From the NCBI GenBank assembly GCA_018650845.1, contig JABIFF010000008.1, positions 186,001 to 250,000 on the forward strand: a stretch of 64,000 nt of DNA, given 5' to 3'. Positions within the stretch are counted from its first letter, which is position 1. Each line of letters opens with the position of its first letter. Shown here piece by piece: positions 43,533 to 52,046 of this stretch. The position numbers and the translations under genes are program-made. A model generated the notes under the pieces. The model was not told where the DNA came from. It saw nothing but the letters and a program-made list of their open reading frames with translations, and ran no database searches. The stretch is from Chloroflexota bacterium. GTDB taxonomy: Bacteria; Chloroflexota; Dehalococcoidia; Lucifugimonadales; Lucifugimonadaceae.

Positions 43533-45062
43533 CTAGGCGAGTAGTTCGCGTAGCTCAGCAACATGTGCATCGCCACGGAGTCGACCTAGAGCTTTGCGCT
43601 CGATCTGTCGAATACGCTCACGAGTGAGGTTCAACTCTCCACCGATTTCTTCAAGAGTTCGTGGGCGACCGTCGAATAGTCCGAACCGAAGTTCGAGTAC
43701 TCGTCGTTCACGATCCTGTAGGTGGCTAAGAACACGGTCGACCTGCTCACGCATGGACGACTGTGCAGCAACATCGGCGGGTGCCGGTGCTGAGCTGTCC
43801 TGAATCAAGTCTCCAAGCTCGTTCTCGGCGTCTTCACCGATAGGAGTTTCGAGTGATACAGGCTCTTGCGACATCTGAAGAATTTCAGATACACGTTCGA
43901 TCGAAAGTTCGACACGTTCTGCCAATTCTTCGACGGTAGGCTCTCGGTTCAACTGCTGTCCCAGCTCACGACGTGCTCGCATGATCTTGTTCAATGTCTC
44001 AACGACGTGAACTGGAATACGAATTGTTCGTGCCTGGTCGGCGATTGCTCGGGTGATTCCTTGGCGGATCCACCATGTTGCGTAGGTTGAGAACTTGAAT
44101 CCTTTGCGGAAGTCGAATTTCTCGATTGCACGCATGAGTCCGATGTTGCCTTCTTGAATAAGGTCAAGCATCGAGAGTCCACGGTTGAGGTGCTTCTTGG
44201 CAACACTGACCACAAGTCGAAGGTTTGCTTCGCCCAAGTGTCGTCGTGCCTTTTCGCCTTCTTCACGAACACGCATTACGTGTGCGCCAAGAACCGGGAT
44301 TAGCGGCTGTAGCTGTGCCTGGAAATCAGAATCAACTGCGTGGTCTGGAAGATCGTTCAGCTTTGGGTCCATTCCCAGCATGCTGCCCATGTCTGCGGAA
44401 AGCAGTCGTGTGAGAACTGAAAGTTCTACGACAAGCTTGTGCGCCTCGTCTTCTTCAACGCCGAGAATATCGGAGATGTAGAAGATAAGTTCATCGTCAC
44501 GCTTGCCATCGGCAAGTGCCCGGAGAGTTGGGTCGGTTAGAGCTGCGTTCAGGCCGACTGGGGAATCGAGACCGACTTTCTTAGCGAGAGCCGATGCCGT
44601 GTCTCCAACTGCACCAAGTGCAGAGAGAATGTTTGTGATGATCAGGAAAGGATCTGGGAGCTCGGGAGTGCCGACCTCGACTTCAGATTTGTATTCCTCT
44701 TCGATCTTTTCGAGTCGCTGAGCAAGCTCAACTGCTCGGGCAAGCACAACTTCGTCTTCTGCTGTCAGGAGGGCAACTCGACCGATCTCACGAAGGTACA
44801 TCCTTACGGTGTCTTCAGTTAGTTCGGATTCTTGCACTTCCTGCTGCAGAGCATTAGTGATGCTTGTTGAAGAATCGGATGCTCGGGCTGCTTCCCACAT
44901 GTCCAGTTCTGATCGGGTTACGGCTGTCGCACCGTTTTCCGTTGTCTGGTTCGCTTCGTCTTCAGTTCCCTCCATACGAGTGAAGGCGGGTGTGTACTCG
45001 TCTTCGCCCTCGAGGGCTGCTGATACGTCGTTGACGCGGGATGTTCGTCGCTTTTGGACCAA
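43533..45062 (-). CDS. rpoD: Primary sigma factor of RNA polymerase (RpoD / SigA)
   Basis: Housekeeping sigma-70. Region 1.2 ([20 protein letters not shown]) near residue 85, a non-conserved insert of about 130 residues, region 2 with [12 protein letters not shown] and the -10 recognition segment [17 protein letters not shown], region 3, and region 4.2 [20 protein letters not shown] for -35 recognition. An acidic N-terminus (about 1-75) replaces a longer region 1.1. 509 residues. Start TTG is well supported by AAAGGA seven bases upstream. A 15-bp terminator follows. Confidence 0.96.
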   Translation of the reverse strand: MVQKRRTSRVNDVSAALEGEDEYTPAFTRMEGTEDEANQTTENGATAVTRSELDMWEAARASDSSTSITNALQQEVQESELTEDTVRMYLREIGRVALLTAEDEVVLARAVELAQRLEKIEEEYKSEVEVGTPELPDPFLIITNILSALGAVGDTASALAKKVGLDSPVGLNAALTDPTLRALADGKRDDELIFYISDILGVEEDEAHKLVVELSVLTRLLSADMGSMLGMDPKLNDLPDHAVDSDFQAQLQPLIPVLGAHVMRVREEGEKARRHLGEANLRLVVSVAKKHLNRGLSMLDLIQEGNIGLMRAIEKFDFRKGFKFSTYATWWIRQGITRAIADQARTIRIPVHVVETLNKIMRARRELGQQLNREPTVEELAERVELSIERVSEILQMSQEPVSLETPIGEDAENELGDLIQDSSAPAPADVAAQSSMREQVDRVLSHLQDRERRVLELRFGLFDGRPRTLEEIGGELNLTRERIRQIERKALGRLRGDAHVAELRELLA

Positions 45063-45458
45063 CGTTTGTTCCTTTCGGGCTCAATTGCCCGTACCTGGGC
45101 TTATCTCATATCCGGACAGATATTCGATCTCAGGTCTTTTCGTACTAGTGCCTATCGCGCGGTATGCCACCTTTAATCTGATGGGAATGCCGCCGATTGA
45201 GAATGGTGGCACGCACTCAAGTTTTAGATGCAACTAAAGCTAAGTGCGATGTCTCACGAACGCGTCCGAGGTACCCCCGAACAAATTCATAAATGTTTAC
45301 CAATTCAACCGACCTTCTATTCTACGCCTTTTGGTATGCGTTCTAAAAGGGGGTACGTCGAAATTGATTACGATTTCCGTCGTTGTGCTAGCTGGGATGA
45401 GGCGGGAAATGGATTCTCATAGGGCTGTAAATCAGCGGATTCGAGTTTGGAAAAACCA
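45063..45458. promoter_or_regulatory. rpoD leader and intergenic region
   Basis: 396 bp without a credible gene. It should hold the rpoD promoter on the minus strand. A 7-bp inverted repeat (TGCCACC at 45165-45171 with GGTGGCA at 45205-45211) lies about 100 bp ahead of the start codon. Short open frames on the plus strand have no ribosome sites and no protein-like composition. No -35/-10 pair could be chosen with confidence. Confidence 0.4.
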
Positions 45459-46490
45459 TTAATCCCAGTTGATGACGAATTTGCCGGGAGCGCCTGACGA
45501 AAATTCTTCATAAGCCTGTGGAGCCTCTTCGATTGTTGATCGAGAAGTGATTACAGACCCAAGAGGGACATTTCTTTCGGCGGTGAAGCGAGCGGCTTCG
45601 GCGAGACCGAACGTGGAAAATGTCCATGATCCGAGCATCGTTAAGTGTCGGTGGATGATGTGCGGGGTTGGTTGATATGTAACTTCTCCACCTTCACCAA
45701 CGAGGCAAGTGCGACCGAATATTTTCGTCGATTCAACGGCCGCTACTCGGGTTACGGCTAGTCCGGCAGCTTCGAGAGTGGCGTCGGCGCCGTTGCCTTT
45801 CGTCAGTTCTCGAATTTGTTCTGGTGCGTCATTGTTCGAAGCGTCGACTGTTGCCCATGCACCTGAGTCGGCCGCCATTTTGAGACGTTCTGGGGCAATA
45901 TCTACGGCAATCACGCGTGCACCCATCTCGGTCGCGAACATGGTTGCGGCGAGTCCAACAGGTCCAGAACCAAATACCGCCAGAGTGTCCATGCCAGAAA
46001 CTTCGAGTTTCCTTAGCGCTTGGAACGCGGTGCTAGCTCCACACGCTAGATACGCCCCAACTTCGTATTCGACTTCATCGGGCAGCGGAACACACGTCGA
46101 CTGGTGGGCGAGCATGTAATCGCCGTGTCCGCCGTGCATAGAACCACCGTAATAGAGCTTCTTTTCGGTAACTTCACAAAGTTGCTGCCAGCCCATTAGG
46201 CAGTAATCGCACTCTCGGCAACCTTCGTAGTGGTGCTGAATGATTCGATCGCCAACGTTTAGACCTTTTACGTTTGGCCCAAGCGCGACAATTTCACCAC
46301 ATGGCTCGTGACCGGGGCGCATGAGCTGCCCGTTGTGCTCGTTCGGTGAGTCGTCACGGTAACGGCTGAAATCTGATCCACAAAGTCCTGATGAACGTAG
46401 TTTGACCAGAACTTGCTCTGGTCCGGGATCAAGATCTGGAAAGTCGATGACTTCTGCGACGCTGTTTCCGTGAAATGCGACTCCACGCAT
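45459..46490 (-). CDS. Zinc-dependent medium-chain alcohol dehydrogenase
   Basis: 343 residues. Catalytic zinc residues in SGLCGSDF (Cys) and RPGHEPCGE (His, Glu); structural zinc lobe CRECDYCLMGWQQLC; Rossmann loop GSGPVGLAATMFA near residue 172 with D after beta-2 (IAVDIAPERL) for NAD. ATG at 46490 is set by AGGAG eight bases upstream; the frame to 46523 lacks support. Similar to sorbitol/threonine-dehydrogenase-type enzymes; substrate unknown. It is divergent from the aminotransferase gene, across an inverted repeat. Confidence 0.9.
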   Translation of the reverse strand: MRGVAFHGNSVAEVIDFPDLDPGPEQVLVKLRSSGLCGSDFSRYRDDSPNEHNGQLMRPGHEPCGEIVALGPNVKGLNVGDRIIQHHYEGCRECDYCLMGWQQLCEVTEKKLYYGGSMHGGHGDYMLAHQSTCVPLPDEVEYEVGAYLACGASTAFQALRKLEVSGMDTLAVFGSGPVGLAATMFATEMGARVIAVDIAPERLKMAADSGAWATVDASNNDAPEQIRELTKGNGADATLEAAGLAVTRVAAVESTKIFGRTCLVGEGGEVTYQPTPHIIHRHLTMLGSWTFSTFGLAEAARFTAERNVPLGSVITSRSTIEEAPQAYEEFSSGAPGKFVINWD

Positions 46491-46528
46491 GAATGAATCT
46501 CCTGAGCAGTGTGAACTAAGCAAAATGG

Positions 46529-46562
46529 GCTGATATCGAGTGTTGGCGCAAGGTATATCAGC
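46529..46562. promoter_or_regulatory. Inverted repeat in a divergent promoter region (possible operator)
   Basis: GCTGATAT (46529-46536) and its complement ATATCAGC (46555-46562), centres about 26 bp apart, sit between the divergent alcohol dehydrogenase and aminotransferase genes. The spacing suits a dimeric regulator, but no regulator gene is adjacent. Confidence 0.35.
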
Positions 46563-46668
46563 TAATAGGTGCGTTAAGGCTTTGCGGTTCGGCGAAACCG
46601 GCAGTAAGCTTCACCCGCCTGACCTATATGACACGAATGCGGCTTGGCCGCGATTGGGACCTTCAAAC

Positions 46669-47880
46669 ATGGTGGATACGTTTAGTTACGACACTCTTTA
46701 TTCAGAGAAATCAGTCGATACTCCTCTCAACCCAGGACTGCATGCTAAGTACGATTTCGCTGTTGCGTACCCTGCGCCAGAGACTCTTCCGCTTGATGGA
46801 TTGATTCAGTCGCTCCAAACAGCTGTCGATGCTGATAGCACCAAGGTTCTTGCTGAACTGGCGTACTACCCGCACCAGCTTGGCGCACTTGAACTTCGTG
46901 AGTACACAGCTGACAAGCTACGTACCGACCGAGGATTCACGGTTAGCCCTGATGAAATCGCGCTTACCAACGGTTCGGGTGAAGCTCTGGGTCTTGTGAT
47001 TCAGGCTTTGACCAATCCCGGTGATGTGGTTCTCGCTGAAGAGTTCGTTTACATGGGAACAACTGCTCAGTTGAAGCGGTTCGGTGCTGACATCCGTGGC
47101 GTTGCCATGGACGAGGGCGGGATCATTCCGGAAGCATTGGACGAGCAGGTAGCTGCATTGACTGCAGCTGGCGAGAAGCCAAAGTATCTGTACACCATTC
47201 CTGAACACCAGAACCCAATGGGTTCAACTATTTCTGCTGAGCGACGCAAGGCGATTCTTGAGATCGCTCACAAGCACGGCATGCCTATTCTGGAAGACGA
47301 CTGTTACGTCGATCTTCGATACAAGGGTGAAGTGCAGCCAGCGTTCCGGGCACTCGATGACTCCGGAATTGTTGTTTATGTAGCTTCTTACTCGAAGCTG
47401 TTAGCTCCCGGTCTTCGACTTGGTTACTTCACCGCTTCGCCTGAACTGATGCGCCGAGCGCTCAGCTTCAAGCTGGGAAGTGGGCCTAACCAGTTCGCCG
47501 CTGTTGCTATTGAGGGTTACCTGCGAAACAACCTCGATGCGCACCGAGATAATTTCAACCCAATGCTCGAAGCCAAGTGCAACGCCATGACTGCTGCGCT
47601 TGAAGAGCACTTTGGCCCTTCAGGTGCTACTTGGTCGGCTCCGGAGGGTGGTTGTTACGTTTGGCTGACAATGCCAGAAGGTTCAGACATCGCAAGCATT
47701 CGTGACGAAGTATTCGAGCAGGGCGTCGGTTACGTTGCTGGCACGAACTTTGAAGCCGATGCTTCGGGTCGTATTGGCCACAACAACGCTCGACTCTGCT
47801 TCGCATTCGAATCTGTTGAGAAGAATAAAGAGGGAATTGCACTACTTGCTCAGCTGTTCAAGCAGCACGGAGCTATGTAA
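46669..47880 (+). CDS. PLP-dependent aminotransferase, class I/II (2-aminoadipate / LysN-like)
   Basis: Fold-type I aminotransferase, 403 residues. PLP lysine lies in SYSKLLAPGLRLGY near residue 245; substrate-binding and PLP-stacking segments NGSGEALGLV near 104, YTIPEHQNPMG near 180 and the DDCYVDLRY aspartate near 212 are present. It resembles the 2-aminoadipate transaminase / MocR C-domain group but has no DNA-binding domain. ATG at 46669 is preferred; the frame to 46540 runs into promoter-like sequence. Followed by a terminator. Confidence 0.88.
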   Translation: MVDTFSYDTLYSEKSVDTPLNPGLHAKYDFAVAYPAPETLPLDGLIQSLQTAVDADSTKVLAELAYYPHQLGALELREYTADKLRTDRGFTVSPDEIALTNGSGEALGLVIQALTNPGDVVLAEEFVYMGTTAQLKRFGADIRGVAMDEGGIIPEALDEQVAALTAAGEKPKYLYTIPEHQNPMGSTISAERRKAILEIAHKHGMPILEDDCYVDLRYKGEVQPAFRALDDSGIVVYVASYSKLLAPGLRLGYFTASPELMRRALSFKLGSGPNQFAAVAIEGYLRNNLDAHRDNFNPMLEAKCNAMTAALEEHFGPSGATWSAPEGGCYVWLTMPEGSDIASIRDEVFEQGVGYVAGTNFEADASGRIGHNNARLCFAFESVEKNKEGIALLAQLFKQHGAM

Positions 47881-47912
47881 TCGATTCTTCGCTTTGTAAT
47901 TAGCGATTTGTT

Positions 47913-47944
47913 AGAAAGACCGGCTTTTACGAGTCGGTCTTTCT
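47913..47944 (+). terminator. Terminator after the aminotransferase gene
   Basis: Ten-bp stem AGAAAGACCG (47913-47922) with 47935-47944 and a 12-base loop; the distal arm itself is T-rich (CTTTCT). Confidence 0.75.
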
Positions 47945-48078
47945 CGTTAACTACCGAATTTACCGAGGTCTCACGCTTGGATTACAGAGAGTTAACCGAA
48001 TTTCATTGCCGATTCGCCTCTTCGGAGTTAAATTCAATAAAGACTCTTTTTCGAAATGAAATATAAGGAACGCCGTAC

Positions 48079-49089
48079 ATGGCCTCTGCTGAACTGAATT
48101 CAATTGCACTAAAGATGGTTGCCCGCAAGAGGGGGATTCTCGCTGCTGACGAAAGCACGGGAACTATGACGAAGCGACTCGACAGCATCAACGTCGAATC
48201 GACTTCTGAGTCACGACGACAGTGGCGGCAGCTGCTGTTCCAGACTCCAGACATTGGCGATTACACATCTGGTGTGATCATGTACGACGAAACAATTCGT
48301 CAGTCGGATGACTCCGGCCAAAGCTTCGTCGAACTGCTTGCCAGCAACGACGTTCTATCGGGAATCAAGGTCGACAACTCGACTCACGATCTCGCAGGTG
48401 CACCGGGCGAATTCATCACTGAAGGTCTAGACGGTCTTCGTGGTCGACTCGCTGAGTACTACAGCCTCGGCGCACGATTCACCAAATGGCGCGCATTGAT
48501 CACCATTGGTGAGGGACGACCTTCCGACTACGCAATCCGCACCAACATGCACGCACTGGGCCGTTACTCGGCTTTGTGTCAGGAACAGGGATTGGTTCCG
48601 ATCGTTGAGCCTGAAATCCTGATGGATGGAACGCACAGCATCGACGACTGCCGATCAGCAACAACTCGTTCGCTAAAGGCTGTATTTGAAGAACTCGACG
48701 CCCAGAATGTCGACCTTGAAGGCATCGTATTGAAGCCAAACATGGTTCTTTCTGCCACAGATGCTCCTAACCGAGCATCGGCTGCTGAAGTTGCTCGACA
48801 GACTATCGATTGCTTCCTCGAAACCGTTCCTGCGAACGTTCCTGGAATCGCATTCTTGTCTGGTGGACAGGGTGACGAAGAAGCCGTTGTGAACCTCAAC
48901 GAGATCAACAAGATCGCCAACACTGAAGACCTTCCGTGGGAACTTACTTACTCATACGGTCGTGGTTTGCAGGCTGCTCCGTTGGCAGCGTGGCTCGGCA
49001 AGGCTGAGAACGTTTCTGCTGGCCAGGCTGCGTACCAAACTCGTGGACTCGCTTGCAGCGCTGCTCGTGAAGGCGTTTACTCGGCGTAG
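48079..49089 (+). CDS. Class I fructose-bisphosphate aldolase
   Basis: Schiff-base aldolase of glycolysis/gluconeogenesis of the eukaryote-like type. N-terminal RGILAADESTGTMTKRL near residue 18; substrate-binding FTKWRA near 136; the Schiff-base lysine in GIVLKPNMVL near 217; GIAFLSGGQGDEEA near 257 for the phosphate loop. 336 residues. AAGGAA eight bases ahead of the ATG. Stands alone as a transcription unit between a terminator and a palindromic element. Confidence 0.94.
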   Translation: MASAELNSIALKMVARKRGILAADESTGTMTKRLDSINVESTSESRRQWRQLLFQTPDIGDYTSGVIMYDETIRQSDDSGQSFVELLASNDVLSGIKVDNSTHDLAGAPGEFITEGLDGLRGRLAEYYSLGARFTKWRALITIGEGRPSDYAIRTNMHALGRYSALCQEQGLVPIVEPEILMDGTHSIDDCRSATTRSLKAVFEELDAQNVDLEGIVLKPNMVLSATDAPNRASAAEVARQTIDCFLETVPANVPGIAFLSGGQGDEEAVVNLNEINKIANTEDLPWELTYSYGRGLQAAPLAAWLGKAENVSAGQAAYQTRGLACSAAREGVYSA

Positions 49090-49101
49090 TTCGCAAGAAA
49101 G

Positions 49102-49200
49102 TCCTCTCCGAGGGGAGAGGATTTAGGTGAGGGTGGAATCGATCGATTTGTACATATGGTCGATTCCTCCCTCATCCCTGCCTTCTCCCCAAGGAGAAGG
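49102..49200. repeat. Composite inverted repeat element
   Basis: Two hairpins, TCCTCTCC-GAGG-GGAGAGGA (49102-49121) and CCTTCTCC-CCAA-GGAGAAGG (49181-49200), flank a longer inverted repeat in which GAGGGTGGAATCGA pairs with TCGATTCCTCCCTC with one mismatch. The whole unit is palindromic over about 99 bp and resembles paired REP-type elements. It follows the aldolase gene and may double as its terminator. Confidence 0.75.
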
Positions 49201-49284
49201 AGATGCAAACTGCACCATCTACCGGTAAAGTTGCTGCGCCTACCCTGAAATTTGGATAGGCGCAGTATTTTTTAACGGAGTGTG

Positions 49285-50481
49285 ATGCAAGCGATGACCC
49301 CAGACTCTATTTCCGATCTTGTAGCGGCGCGTAGCACCGAGATAATCGAAACTCGTCGACAGTTCCACGTGATTCCTGAACTGGGATTCGAGGAAAATGA
49401 GACTGCCAAAGCAATTGCTGATCGACTGACAGCAGCCGGCTTAGAAGTTGAGACGGGCATCGGTAAAACCGGACTTGTTGGCGTTCTCAAGGGCGCAAAG
49501 CCGGGGCCAACTCTTATGATTCGCGCCGACATCGATGGCTTGCCGGTTGATGAGCTAACAGGCCTTGATTTTGCTTCGACAAACGGTCGAATGCACGCAT
49601 GTGGTCACGATGGTCACATCACAATGGCGGTTGTTGCCGCTGAAATTCTTGCTGGTCTCAAGGATCAGCTTGCTGGCACCCTGATATTCGTGTTCCAACC
49701 TGCAGAAGAAATCGTGATGGGCGCGTTGGCGATGATCGATGACGGATTGTTTGAAAAATATCCGGCTGATCGAGTAATTGGCACACACCTCTGGAATCAA
49801 ATTCCAACAGGGACGATCGGTGTGAACAGGGCGACAGTATTCGCTAGTGCTGACCAGTTCAGGCTCACAGTTCACGGCAAGGGCGGTCACGGTGCGATGC
49901 CGCACACGACTATCGACCCTGTTGCGGCGATTGCCGAAATTATTTCCACAGCTCAGACAGTAGTTAGTCGAGAAGTTCCGCCGAACGACATGGGTGTGCT
50001 GACGTTTGGTCAGATTCATGGCGGTTCAGCACCAAATGTGATCGCCGATAGCGTGACTGTCGAGGGAACGGTTCGGGCGTACACGCCTGAGACTCGAATT
50101 CAGATCATGCAGGCGCTTGAGCGGATCGCAGCAAACGTGGCTGCAGCCATGCGGGCTTCGACTTCGTTTGAACGAATTCACGGCGCACCACCTGTAATCA
50201 ACGATCCTGAAGTGGCTGCGTGGGTTACCCAGCAGGCCAGCTTGGTTGTTGGTGAGGGGAACGCTCGTGAATGGGAGCCTGTGAGCGTCGGTGACGATAT
50301 GGCGGAATTCAACGATCGAGTTCCGGGTGTGTATTTCTTGCTAGGTGCGGCTCACGACGATGAGACTGTTGCCGAACGGGGTATCGAAGGTCACCACAAC
50401 GCCAAGTTCGATTGGTCAGAAGATTGCTTGCCGTTAGGTGTGGAAGTGTTCGTGCGTTCGGCTGTGGACTACCTATCGTAG
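49285..50481 (+). CDS. M20-family amidohydrolase (hippurate / IAA-amino-acid hydrolase-like)
   Basis: Zinc hydrolase cleaving an N-acyl amino acid. 398 residues with the catalytic RADIDGLPVDE near residue 77, HACGHDGH near 104, the PAEE segment near 142, GTHLWNQIPTG near 170 and a dimerisation insert with GKGGHGAMPHTT near 200. GGAG is four bases ahead of the ATG at 49285; GTG at 49282 and ATG at 49294 are alternatives. No signal peptide. Preceded by a repeat element. Confidence 0.9.
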   Translation: MQAMTPDSISDLVAARSTEIIETRRQFHVIPELGFEENETAKAIADRLTAAGLEVETGIGKTGLVGVLKGAKPGPTLMIRADIDGLPVDELTGLDFASTNGRMHACGHDGHITMAVVAAEILAGLKDQLAGTLIFVFQPAEEIVMGALAMIDDGLFEKYPADRVIGTHLWNQIPTGTIGVNRATVFASADQFRLTVHGKGGHGAMPHTTIDPVAAIAEIISTAQTVVSREVPPNDMGVLTFGQIHGGSAPNVIADSVTVEGTVRAYTPETRIQIMQALERIAANVAAAMRASTSFERIHGAPPVINDPEVAAWVTQQASLVVGEGNAREWEPVSVGDDMAEFNDRVPGVYFLLGAAHDDETVAERGIEGHHNAKFDWSEDCLPLGVEVFVRSAVDYLS

Positions 50482-50517
50482 TTCCTGTGTGAATCTTAGT
50501 TTGAGATTCAGTGGAAC
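50481..50517. terminator. Hairpin overlapping the end of the M20 gene
   Basis: Inner stem TGAATCT/AGATTCA (50490-50496, 50504-50510) within an outer GTTCC/GGAAC stem that begins at the last base of the stop codon. No T-run follows, so termination is not certain. Confidence 0.4.
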
Positions 50518-50616
50518 AAATTCTTGGTTCGGAGCGTCTATATAACAACGGCGTCGTTTGATGACGTCTGCCTAATATAGAAACTCGTAATACGGCTGGG
50601 AATATCCTTACTCGAA

Positions 50617-51009
50617 ATGAAGACCCTAATCCTGAAACTCCTTGCACTAGGTGGCATGCTTGCCTTGGTCGCCGCGCTTTGGCCAATATTTACTGAGGCC
50701 GAAACTTCACTGGCGATCATATTTGTCGTGCTGTCGATGGTCGGAATTGGTATCGCTGCGCTGGCGATGTTCAGCAAGAAACGATGGCTACTCTGGGCGG
50801 CACTCGGCGTGTGGCCGGGAGCGTTGGCTGGCGGTCTGGTATTTGCCGGGATCGCTCTGCTGACAGTGAAAAACGGTACGACCGGCTGGGAAGGCGTGAT
50901 CGTTGGAGTTGTGATCATCCTCGGAGTCTTCATCGGAAGCATCATAGGAGCGATCACAGGCGGAGTGCTCGGCGCGCGTAAGACACGCCGAGCAAACTCA
51001 GCCACTTAG
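50617..51009 (+). CDS. Four-helix membrane protein of unknown function
   Basis: 130 residues with hydrophobic helices at about 5-24, 30-50, 56-80 and 88-115 and a basic C-terminal tail (GARKTRRANSAT). The last helix is glycine-rich with IGSIIGAITGGVLG repeats. Not recognised. It has an ATG and ends 9 bp from the stop of the convergent SDR gene. Composition is like that of small conserved inner-membrane proteins. Confidence 0.65.
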   Translation: MKTLILKLLALGGMLALVAALWPIFTEAETSLAIIFVVLSMVGIGIAALAMFSKKRWLLWAALGVWPGALAGGLVFAGIALLTVKNGTTGWEGVIVGVVIILGVFIGSIIGAITGGVLGARKTRRANSAT

Positions 51010-51018
51010 TTCTGTGAT

Positions 51019-51810
51019 CTAAACGACCGGAGCTGATCCGCCGTCTACGTTGATGGCTGTTCCTGTTACGTAACTTGCACGTCCTGATGCCAGGAAGCAG
51101 ATAACGTCGCCAGCTTCTTTTGCTTCACCGATTCGACCGAGCGGAACACCGCCGCCGAACGTTGCCCAGTGATCGTCGAGCGAGTAGTTAGGGTCCTTTG
51201 CGTTTAGGCCTTCCCAACGTGTTCGGTGCTGACCAGATTTCAGTACGCCAACACAGATTGTGTTCACCCGAATGTTGTGCTCGGCCAGTTCGCCTGCCCA
51301 AGATTTCGTGAGAGAAATTCCAGCTGATCGTGAAAGTGAGGTTGGTTGTGTGCCGGGACGAGCTGCCTTACCGCCGGGAGTGGTGGTGTTGACGATTGCA
51401 CCGCTGCCAGACGCCTTGAGGTGGGGCAGTGCGGCTCGAGCGCAGTAGATGGCTCCGTAGATCTTGATTCCGAAGTCGACTTCCAGATCTTCATCAGTCA
51501 TTTTTTCTAGAGTCGTTGCTGAAGATGTTCCTGCGTTGTTTACGAGAATATCTACGCCGCCAAATTCGGCGACCACTTTGGCGACCATTGCCTGAACTTC
51601 TGATTCGACAGAAACGTCGGTGGCGATTCCGATTACTGCGCCTCCGGATTCGGCCTTGATTTCAGCGACCGCTGCATCGAGTTTCGACTGCGTTCGGCCA
51701 ACGATGGCAACTTTTGCGCCTTCGCTTGCCATTGAAGTGGCAGCAGCTTTACCGATGCCATCGCTACCGCCGGTTACGATTGCGATCTTTCCGTTTAATC
51801 CGAGATCCAT
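51019..51810 (-). CDS. SDR-family protein lacking the canonical Tyr/Lys pair
   Basis: Rossmann protein of 263 residues from the ATG at 51810; the frame to 51885 is unsupported. Cofactor loop TGGSDGIG near residue 13, D65-V, NNAG near 91 and the C-terminal TGTAINVDGGS are all present. The catalytic region reads NTTTPGG...QPTSLSRSAG: aligned to Ser, YxxxK it has T143, T157 and R161, so none of the usual catalytic residues is kept. A related subgroup of SDRs with SRxAG at this place exists, so it may have its own chemistry or be non-enzymatic. Confidence 0.8.
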   Translation of the reverse strand: MDLGLNGKIAIVTGGSDGIGKAAATSMASEGAKVAIVGRTQSKLDAAVAEIKAESGGAVIGIATDVSVESEVQAMVAKVVAEFGGVDILVNNAGTSSATTLEKMTDEDLEVDFGIKIYGAIYCARAALPHLKASGSGAIVNTTTPGGKAARPGTQPTSLSRSAGISLTKSWAGELAEHNIRVNTICVGVLKSGQHRTRWEGLNAKDPNYSLDDHWATFGGGVPLGRIGEAKEAGDVICFLASGRASYVTGTAINVDGGSAPVV

Positions 51811-52046
51811 CTTGAAAGTTCCGTTCTTCAGCCCTGTTTCATTCGAGAAACGATCTTGGTGAACATGCACTTGGGCGATCAGCAAGGTCGATATGGCGAG
51901 GGATTATAAACACCAAAACAGGAAAAACATTTCGTTATGCGTTTTTGCGCGTGTGAGTTGTACCCTTAACCCTTGCGTGATTTTTCCATTGGCGAAATTT
52001 CGAAGCGAGTCCAGAATTCGTTTAAGCAACGCATTTTTGTTCTTAA
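51811..52046. promoter_or_regulatory. Divergent intergenic region
   Basis: 236 bp between the SDR and the class V aminotransferase gene, AT-rich near 51905-52046 and holding the promoters of both. No operator or RNA element was recognised. Confidence 0.3.

Noticed and set aside
45228-45462. Two small plus-strand frames upstream of rpoD
   Set aside because: They overlap each other in different frames, lack ribosome sites and have no recognisable composition; treated as non-coding leader sequence.
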